Positions 55,701 through 64,000 of a DNA stretch of 64,000 bases are shown piece by piece (position 1 is the stretch's first letter; each line of letters starts with the position of its first letter). The stretch is from Aphidius gifuensis (taxonomy: Eukaryota; Arthropoda; Insecta; Hymenoptera; Braconidae), in NCBI RefSeq assembly GCF_014905175.1, contig NC_057791.1, forward strand, positions 18,728,177 through 18,792,176, written 5' to 3'. Made by a program: the position numbers and the translations under genes. A model generated the notes under the pieces. It saw only the letters and a program-made list of their open reading frames with translations. It had not been told where the DNA came from and searched no databases.

Positions 55701-58200
55701 TATTATTCACATACAAGTGTTATTATTATTATTTAATTGTTTGATTTTATTTTTTATGTCAAATCATATCTCAATTTGTACAACCTGCCAAAGAAATTTC
55801 GGCCTTTTGTTGCCTGTCAAACTACAAGATAGTTGTGTAAAGTGGCAGCTATAAATTATAGATTATAATTATTATTTATAAAAATTTTTATATATTAAAA
55901 AAATTATTTTTTGAATCATAAATAAATTTACTTGAATGAGGATATAATTAATCATAAAATTTAAATTTTTATAATATTTAAATAATGATAATTTTTCAAA
56001 TAAGTAAAATAATAAATAAATAAATTATTATTTAATTTTTTTAAAATGATTTTATTTTCAAAAATTGACCCCAATAAGTGTTTTATTTTATTTTCATTTT
56101 TTAATATGAGGAAATATTTAAGCTCCCAATATTTTATTGATTTTTATTTTATTTTTTATTGGCAGGATAAAATACGATGCTTGACAGCATCCAATTTGTG
56201 AATTCTGCACGTTTCTTAATGTGCATAGGAAAAGTAGGTACCTGTTTATTTTTTTTCTACTGAAAAAAAAAAGAAATTAAATATACTAGAAATAATGATA
56301 GATTAAAGAGTAGTAAAAATTATTTATTTAGTAGTATAGAGAAAAAAAAAAAAAGTATATAGTCTACGAGTCATTTTTATATATCTATATAGAAAGCTTC
56401 AATTGATAAGAAAAGCAAGGGTAAAAGCACGTGGTGAGGGTCGAAAAAAAAGGTATTTGATTTATGTTATCGTATTTTTTTATTACCATAAAACGAGTTG
56501 ACAATATCAAAAAAAAAAAAAAAAAATTCATTGTACTCATAATGACCCTTTGAATTTTGTTATCTTAATCATTTTCCAAAAAAAAAAAAAAAAAAAACAA
56601 ATGTTTATAATAATTATATCACTGACTAGGATCCAATAATATTGACGTTAAAAATATCGATCTCTAAGGCTCAAGTTTTGTATAAATAATTAACTAAATC
56701 AAAGCAGAATTAATATATAAAACTTTTTTTAAAAAAAAAAAAATCTAAAAACGTTACTTCACGTTATGATAAATATGGAGCTAATAACCAAAAAAAAAAA
56801 AAAACAAAAGAAAAAAAAAAAATGAATAAATAAATAAAATAAATAAAAGTGTGAGTATGATAGTATATATTGATATAATATATTTATGACGAAATTCAAT
56901 ATAGTCTGGACTGATCGGGGTGTGGTCCAAGGTCATGATGATGAGTCGAATGTTTATAATTGAATGTTTGTCGTCATTCCATTCGCGTAAGAAAGTTGAA
57001 TGAATCCTCTTGTTGCAAAAATAGCTCTGGAGTAACTATATAATATTTATATAGAAAATTATTAATGAAAAAAAATATATATATATTTAATTATATACAC
57101 ATATAATTGTGTGATTTCATATGAATATATATGAAACTTGAAACATGTAAAATTTCAATCAATAAATTTCTTAATACTCTGATGCAACAGAAATAGCTAA
57201 AAGTATTAACACATGTATATGTATGCGAGCATTTGTATGTGTATATGTATATACTGTATCATCTATTGATAAAAAAAAAATATATATACACATACATGTT
57301 TATGTAGATAAGTACTTTTTGCGATAACGAAAAAATAAATAAATAAATATTTAATTTTGTAGTGTCTTGCATAATGTAAACTAAATGTACACCGGAAAAT
57401 AAAAGTGCAGGAAACGCAGATAAATAAAACAATAAAAATAAATTCGAATACATCATAAAAAATTTAATAAAAAAAAAAAAAATGATAGCTTCTATGACCA
57501 TTAGTGTACTATTATTACCACCAGCGCTGTGAGTATCGAGTATGAAACTAATTAATAATTGAAAGAAAAAAGAATAAATAATTAAACGAATAAAAAAACC
57601 ATAGAAACAAAAATAAAAAAAATAAAAATAAAACCAATGGTGATTGTATAGGAGTGAATGGTTGAACGATAGTTGAGTCTCCGTAACTTGAACACAAAAA
57701 AAATCTATAAAAATAAAATAATGAAAATGCAAAAATTTGGTGCATTAAAATGTCGATATGAGGAATAATTATAATAGTATTACTGGCTATTATGTCGATA
57801 AGTTTAAAAAATAAAAAAATAAAAAAAAAAAAATAAAAAACCACATTGTATTATATATAAGAGTCTGTCCATATTAATAATAACGACATTAATTATAATT
57901 ACTGTGTTTGGAAATGAGAAATAAATTGTGGTTGAATATAAAAAAAAAAAAAAAAAAACAAAAACAAAAAAATACAGACAGTTGTGAATAGTGAAAAATT
58001 TCATTTATTATTTTTCTGTTCCTTTTTTTTCGGTAGTCAAGGGAGAAAAAGGGGGAATCAAAAATGTATAAAAATGTAGATTTTGTGATAGGCGCCAGAT
58101 GATCGATTTGTAGATGTCATGAATGAATACGAAATAAATGAGGAAGTAGATCGAGGCATTTCGATAACAAAAAAAAAAAAAAAAAGTAACGAAAAAAAAA
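52791..58200. other. AT-rich DNA downstream of Antp
   Basis: Long poly-A runs dominate; several apparently open - strand frames (for example 57259-57844) are poly-A artefacts rich in Phe/Leu. Patch 53520-53770 and TCTACATCGTACCAG|GTCAGT (54328|54329, a moderate acceptor-donor fusion) are the only notable items. Part may belong to a long Antp 3' UTR. Confidence 0.45.
53316..53330. repeat. Short (GA)n tract downstream of Antp
   Basis: AAGAGAGAGAGAGAGA followed by ATGAGAGCG. It may lie in a long Antp 3' UTR. Confidence 0.7.
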
Positions 58201-58310
58201 AAAGAAAATTGAACATACGTTTTTATAGCAAGTTTGACTTGTCCCCGAGGGGTTCTAAGTCGCGGAGTTTGCATTTATATATGTATTGCGACGGAAGGAA
58301 CCATTGTATA

Positions 58311-58352
58311 ATCCAAGATGGCCACCAACTCACAAAGGATTATCATTGGCTA
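58311..58352 (-). promoter_or_regulatory. NF-Y + YY1/Pho composite module, copy B (inverted)
   Basis: On the + strand ATCCAAGATGGCCACC (58311-58326) is followed by TCATTGGCTA (58343-58352). These are exact reverse complements of the two words at 7481-7496 and 7460-7469. The surrounding 58230-58400 is GC-richer (CCCCGAGGGG, GGCGTGAGGCTCCGCC) and looks like a promoter or response element. A short reading frame over it is not recognised. Confidence 0.55.
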
Positions 58353-58400
58353 ATACGAGGCGTGAGGCTCCGCCTTGGTTCATGGTTCGTGACGGGATGA

Positions 58401-60829
58401 TTTATTGAATTTTCTGTCTGTTCGCCCCTGCAGCAACAAACAGAACATGCAGTATGTGCGTGCTCACTCTGTGATTTCTATATAAGTAGGTGTATGTTCA
58501 AAGTATACGCAAAATATCTTGGGATTATTTCTTAAAAATCTAAAAATATGCATGTAATAATCTTATAGAAATATTTTCATTGAATCTACAATTTTTTGCC
58601 TTTGTTTTGTTCCACATTGACATTGTTTTTTTGCTGCTGCTCTAGTGTTGTTTTCTAACCTCTATAAAATCAAAGCTCTAATCTTCAAAATGAACCTTTG
58701 TCGGTAAGAGAGTTATCGAGCTTTGATAATTCTACTACCCACATATGATAAAGAAATTTTAAAAAACTAAAATAGGTACGTAAAATTTTTTATACATACA
58801 ATAAATAATAATGTCATATTAAAAAATAACTTTTTTCTTTGCAGGTGTATTTGGATGATCAGCCTTGTTTTTAATATGAGCCTCATCAAGTAATTTATTC
58901 TTGGGGTTTTTTTTTCTTTCCCCACTGCCGATGTATCTTTTTTTTTCCTTTGGTAATCACGGCTTCTTTGAATGGTTAAGATGAGAGGCTCTGAAGTATT
59001 TTAATGAAGCCAAGAACGAGCAAAATTTGAAGCAGCACGAACATCCAAGCCCATGCTTTTGATTGGTCGTTATTAAATTCTATTTAATAACCAAGCTTTT
59101 AAATATTCAAAGCAAAAATATGATAAACGTCATAAATTTTAATTGATAAAAACACTTTTGCTGTTTTTGTCTGACTAAATCTTGATATATACTACTTGAA
59201 TATATGTGCATAGAACAATCTGTGGGTATATATATATGTATTTTGGATTGTTTGGTCAAGTGGATCAAGGACAATGGCAAGCACTAGTATGCTGCAGAAA
59301 AAAGAGGGTCGAAGGGTCGACATGTAAGGACAGGCATTGAGATAACTGGAACCTATATAAAGGTATGTAAATTTATTTATTTTTTTTTTTTTTTAAATCA
59401 ATTTAAGCATACATATAGTATAATAGTATCATGCACCCTGGCTTTAAATTTAAATTCAATATTATTATTAAATTTATGTTTGTTAAAGATATGTTTGGAT
59501 TGATTGTATAACGAAAATAATATTGATCGTTAACTTATAAAAATATGCATACATATATCTCTACATATATGCAAAACGTATGTGTGACAAATGAAGCATA
59601 CCATTACTCCAATCGTCACGTACGATTTAAGAACATTCATCTCTTGCGATGAGTTCAAAAAGATATAGCTTCGTCTCCGTTACAGTGTCTTCGGCACCTT
59701 CACTTCATCTCCGGTTTCGTGCTGATATGACCCATCTCAAGCACGTAAATGTCCTCAAATCGAACTTAACGTGCACTGTACTATTTCTCGTTTTATGTTT
59801 CAAATGATTGTTCTCAAAACTCTTTTTTTTTTTTCTCTTTTTTTATTCTGTTCTCTAAATTCCCAAAAAAAAAAAATTCAGAATAAAACGTCAATGAATA
59901 AATTTTCTTTCGTACATCTTAATGTTGAATACTTTGAATTTGATAACATTTTAATTTAAATTCTTCATTTGATTTATTCTAATAATAGAATAATTTTTAT
60001 TTTATTTTTAAAATACTATTATTGTTATTAATATTACTTCAAGTATATTATACACTTGATATAAATCCGGATGAATTAAATTTAATTAAATAAATCTTGT
60101 TAACTTGTGTGTATATTATACCAGAAGCCAATTGATTAAAGATAAAGTGACTGAAACGAAAAGTGAAGAGACATTTCATAAAGTTTATGTCACTACCTGA
60201 CGACTTTTGCACGTGCCATAACGCATAAAGTAATCCTTTTCTCCCTTCCTTCCGTTCCTTCTCATTATCAGATCATAAATTTCTAGCTTGGGCTCGCGCG
60301 ATGTTATGTATGAGCATCGTTAGTGTTAATAGAGTGTTAACTGTTTCTATACCCGCGCTATCTCGACTCGAGTAGGTGTGTTGTTCCCCGTTTGCTTTCA
60401 TCATTCCGTCTTTCTCCATTGTGTATATCATATATTTATTTATATTATATATCAAACACAATATTTCTAAAACTGTATATGGACTTTATGCAAAATCATT
60501 AATTATCATGGCCAAGCACTCAGATGTATTGAAATCACGGTCAAATTGTTTAAACAAATTGCAGTTCATTTTTATGCTATTATTTATAAAATTAAATTTA
60601 AAATTTCTACAAATTGTTTAACCAATTATTAATAATAATAATATATATTTTTCTCTTTAATTAATAATAATAATATATTTTTAAATTTTGGAGATATATA
60701 ATGTTTGTATAATGGCATCTGACTCAGATTGTAATTACTTTGAATCCTTTCAGATTTCTAATGGATTCAGAAAACAACAATTAGAGAGAATATCTTCTAT
60801 CATAGGGGAATGAAAAGTTATTTGAAGAA
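58401..60829. other. Noncoding DNA with an isolated strong 3' splice site
   Basis: TAACTTTTTTCTTTGCAG|GTGTAT at 58844|58845 is one of the best acceptor signals in the window, yet no known Antp exon follows. GC-richer patches at 59640-59780 (TCGTCTCCGTTACAGTG) and 60160-60400 (TCACTACCTGACGAC, ACCCGCGCTATCTCGACTCG) may be regulatory. Confidence 0.4.
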
Positions 60830-61100
60830 ATTTGAAAACTGGCGCCCTTCATGTTACTGTTGGCGGCCATGAGGTTTTTGTGGGGATTCAGAATGCAGTC
60901 AGGATGATGAGTTTGAACGGGTAGGTAGTGCCTAGATGGGCTCCACCCAGCATTTAGTCAACGTCAAGGCGTCGTCACAGGGCACGCTGTTTCCAGGGTA
61001 CGGCACGCCCCTGTGTACACAAAACCTTCTCCTATTCGCTGGCCATCGAGACCATTGCATTAGCCTAATCTGTCTTTAAAAAAATACGGCCATCATCTCG
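60830..61100. promoter_or_regulatory. GC-rich island with three GGCCAT (Pho/YY1) cores
   Basis: GGCCAT occurs at 60865-60870, 61041-61046 and 61088-61093, all in the same orientation. The island also has GGCGCCC, GGGCTCCACCCAGC, GTCAAGGCGTCGTCAC and GGCACGCCCCTG. It is the clearest GC-rich block downstream of Antp and has no convincing coding frame. A PRE or boundary element between Antp and the next Hox gene is plausible. Confidence 0.4.
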
Positions 61101-64000
61101 TGGAGAAACGTTGATATTATATGTGGCAAATTTTTAGACTAAATTTTGGCTTATATTTAATATTACATATTGTTAAAATGATTTAATTTTATATTCATAA
61201 AAAATTTAGTATTCACTAATATTATATTTATTTATTTTACTTTTTTTACTGTATATATTTTTTAATATTTTCCATCATCATAATGAAAATAATTTTCTAG
61301 GAAAAGCTTAAAAATAATTTTATTAATTTTTAAAAAATAGTAATAAAAGTTTATTAAATTTTATTAAAATACTGTTGTTAATTTTATATAGTAAGAATAT
61401 TTTTTTTAGTATAGTTTGAATATAGCGACGATAAATTTTGATGAAGGAAACGAATCAACATTGAATTTAGGGTTCCGTCGGTTGGATTGTCGTTGTGGGA
61501 AATTAAATTTTGTTTTTCAAAAACACCAACTTTACGAAAATGACGAGAAAAAAAAATCTACTAGTTTAAAAAGCTCATTATGTACCATAAAATTTTTCAT
61601 CTATTTTATAAATGTAAAATAATATTAATAATGTCTTTCACATCATATGCCACTTTAAAAAAGCAATAATAATTTCAACATTATTAATAAGCTGCTGCAG
61701 CAAAGGTAAGTCGATTCAATAATTATTAAAATTATCTTTTACTGATGTATCATCATCATTACATAGCCAGTATAATTTTCCAACGAAAAGAAAAGAAAAA
61801 AAAAAACAATTTCTCGAGATACCATCACTCAACATTGACATGAATAACCATAACGATGGAAAAAACAAATAATCTATTATATAATAATGTTTGATATTCA
61901 ATTATAAAAAGTGACGAATAATCAAGCAAAGTCATAAACAGCTGGATGCACTGATCAAGATCAAGATTAATGATTCTTTAGTAGCTACTTGAACAAACTT
62001 AAGCACGCGCTATCATCGTAAATGACTTAATCCGCTTATATTTAATGGATTTTTAAAAGTGGTTGTTAAGATTCACTTGAAAAATTAATAATTTACGTAT
62101 GACGAATAACGCACTTATGCTACATAGTTATAACTATCAAACAAAAAACTGATACAATTTTTTTTTCCATGTTTAAATGTAAAAAAAAAATCAAATCAAT
62201 TTCCTAAATTTTAAAAGCTCAATTTCTTTTATAAAAAAAAAATAGATCAAAGGTAGAAATTTTTAAATTTAGTATAAGAACAATATTGAAAAAAGAAAAA
62301 ATGTTTTTATTTTTTTTTGAATAAATATAAATAGCTTTTTTTTTTATTTAGGAAATTTTTATATTAGAAAACTAGAAAAAGCTTTTTCTAGTTTTTTAAT
62401 ATAGTGTACAGTATATAATGAGCACTTTAATAATTAAACAAAAAATTACTTTTTACTTTTTTCGATGGTGAAAATTGGTGAGTTTTGACAGGCTACAGTT
62501 TGTACTTGATGTTTTTGAACTTTTCAAGTTCATCCTTATTTTAACTGCACGTCGTAAATCTTTCTGTGTCATCCATTTTATAAACCTTCAAGTGTACCAG
62601 TGGTTATGTTGCTGATGCATCAATAATAAAAATACTTTTGTGTATTCGAAAGTATTGTTTAACCTGCAACAAAAAAATAATAAATCAATTCAAATTTTCA
62701 AGTACTTTATGTCAATATAAAAAATATAAAATTACTACTGAAGAGTGGAGCTTTTTTTTTTTTTTAAATAAACATATATAAAAATATTATTTACATTTTT
62801 TATCGACGGGCTATTTAATTTTTTTTTATTCCATAATTCACAAGATAAAATATATATTCAAATTAAAAATAAATAAATTATATTTTGTCCAGAAAAAAAA
62901 AACATAGATAATCGTTTTTTTTTAAATAGAATTTTTTTTTTCATAAAAAAATATTAATAGAAAAAAAAAACAAAATATTCTTTTACCCTGAAATTTGTTT
63001 GGAATGATTAAATTTTTTTTTTTTGTGTATATATGGATGTGATTTACTGCATGGTCCAATTTAAATGACATGGTAATTTTTAAAAGAGAAAAAAAAAAAA
63101 AAACATGCTAGGGAAGCTTTCATATAGTATAAGCTTTCCATTTGGGATACACATGTTGCAGGAAAATTTGTTATGAACTTTCACTGGACTAAAATAACTC
63201 TGATATTTTAAGGATGATTTTCCTGTCATTGATTGATACAAAATGAAAATAAATCACAAGAAAGTAAATTAATTTTTCATATAGAAAAAAAACATTCTCA
63301 AATTAAACTATACAGGAAAAAATAACTAAAAAAAAATGAAAATTATTTTAAAAAAACAAAAATATGTCATTGGTATTTTTGTAAAATTATTTTGTTTATT
63401 GTAAATTTGTCATTGACTCATGCAGACATTGTGTGATCGTGCGGCCGAATGATTCAGTGATAAATGACAGTCGATTTAAGTTTGTGAATTCCCGTGAGGT
63501 ATCACACTGAGGGATATCCATCTGAATGTGATGTTTTCTCAGGAGTTGAATTTGAACGCGTTGTCTGCCACAAGCATGTACTAATATACATACACATAAC
63601 AGCAAACACAAATTCAAGGAAGAATTCGATTTTCAAAATACAAGTATATATACATTCACATTTACTGGGGGCGTTTGGACATATCAAGAGAAACAAGAAG
63701 GTGTATACTGTGTGAGAGTGAGATAAGATGAAAAACCAAAAAGGGGATTATATCCCTATGGAAAAAGAAAAACACCCTGAGAGAAAGGATCACAGGATCA
63801 AAAGCAGCCTAATCAATCACAAAAAGAGCCCTACTGCCACACGTTTTTCGAGTCCCTCATATCATTCGTCGTAACGTATAGAGTAAACGTTTTTTTTTCC
63901 TTTTTTTTCTCTTTTTTTTTTTTCTTTTTTTACTTCATTACATTATTAATGTTAGTCACATCGAGCATACAGTCCCTTTTTCGATCTTTCATGAGTGCTA
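61101..64000. other. AT-rich DNA to the window end
   Basis: GCTGCAGCAAAG|GTAAGTC (61705|61706) is a strong isolated donor. Patches at 63420-63560 and 63680-63880 are somewhat GC-richer. No homeobox or other coding exon of a neighbouring Hox gene is visible. Confidence 0.45.

Noticed and set aside
57259..58004. Overlapping long - strand frames downstream of Antp
   Set aside because: They are made of Phe/Leu/Ile/Tyr from poly-A tracts, with no domain or codon signal.
52345..64000. A second Hox gene (ftz or Scr) downstream
   Set aside because: No homeodomain or YPWM-type sequence was found in any frame of this interval.

Overview
The window is AT-rich animal DNA, full of poly-A and poly-T tracts, with one securely identifiable protein-coding gene: the Hox gene Antennapedia (Antp) on the + strand. 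Its two coding exons (45810-46599 and 52091-52344) join in phase across a 5.49-kb intron into a 347-residue protein. The first exon carries the N-terminal motif MSSYFANSY, a Gln/His-rich middle and the YPWM hexapeptide; the second carries a complete 60-residue Antp-class homeodomain. The N-terminal wording, the short YPWM-homeodomain linker and the base composition suggest a hymenopteran insect, possibly a parasitoid wasp. The order is an inference from family knowledge; the species cannot be read from the sequence.

Region 1-45.2 kb (upstream). No other recognisable protein gene is present. In Hox order this is the side facing Ubx, and in Drosophila Antp has very long 5' introns and distal promoters. 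Two sites here (10465|10466 and 23966|23967) fuse a 3' splice site directly to a 5' splice site, which is the signature of recursive (ratchet) splicing. They imply that + strand transcription starts upstream of about 10 kb and runs into Antp. A GC-rich 199-nt block (27697-27895) bounded by a 3' and a 5' splice site looks like an exon. A pair of diverged direct repeats (13453-13626 and 16519-16687) each carries three CTCF-like motifs. A promoter/leader-like stretch lies at about 37.6-38.5 kb. Short GC-richer islands with Hox, Exd, YY1/Pho or NF-Y-type motifs are scattered through the rest.

Region 45.2-52.8 kb (gene body). A probable noncoding leader exon (45244-45349) and a leader segment with very short upstream ORFs precede the Antp start codon. 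The intron holds a GA-tract plus GCCGCCAT segment resembling a Polycomb/Trithorax response element. The 3' UTR begins at 52345, with several AATAAA signals soon after the stop.

Region 52.8-64 kb (downstream, the side expected to face ftz/Scr). No coding exon was found. Two regulatory-looking islands stand out: one at 58.3 kb whose NF-Y + YY1/Pho module is an inverted match to an island at 7.4 kb, and one at 60.8-61.1 kb with three GGCCAT cores. Overall the window looks like one developmental regulator inside a large, gene-poor regulatory landscape.
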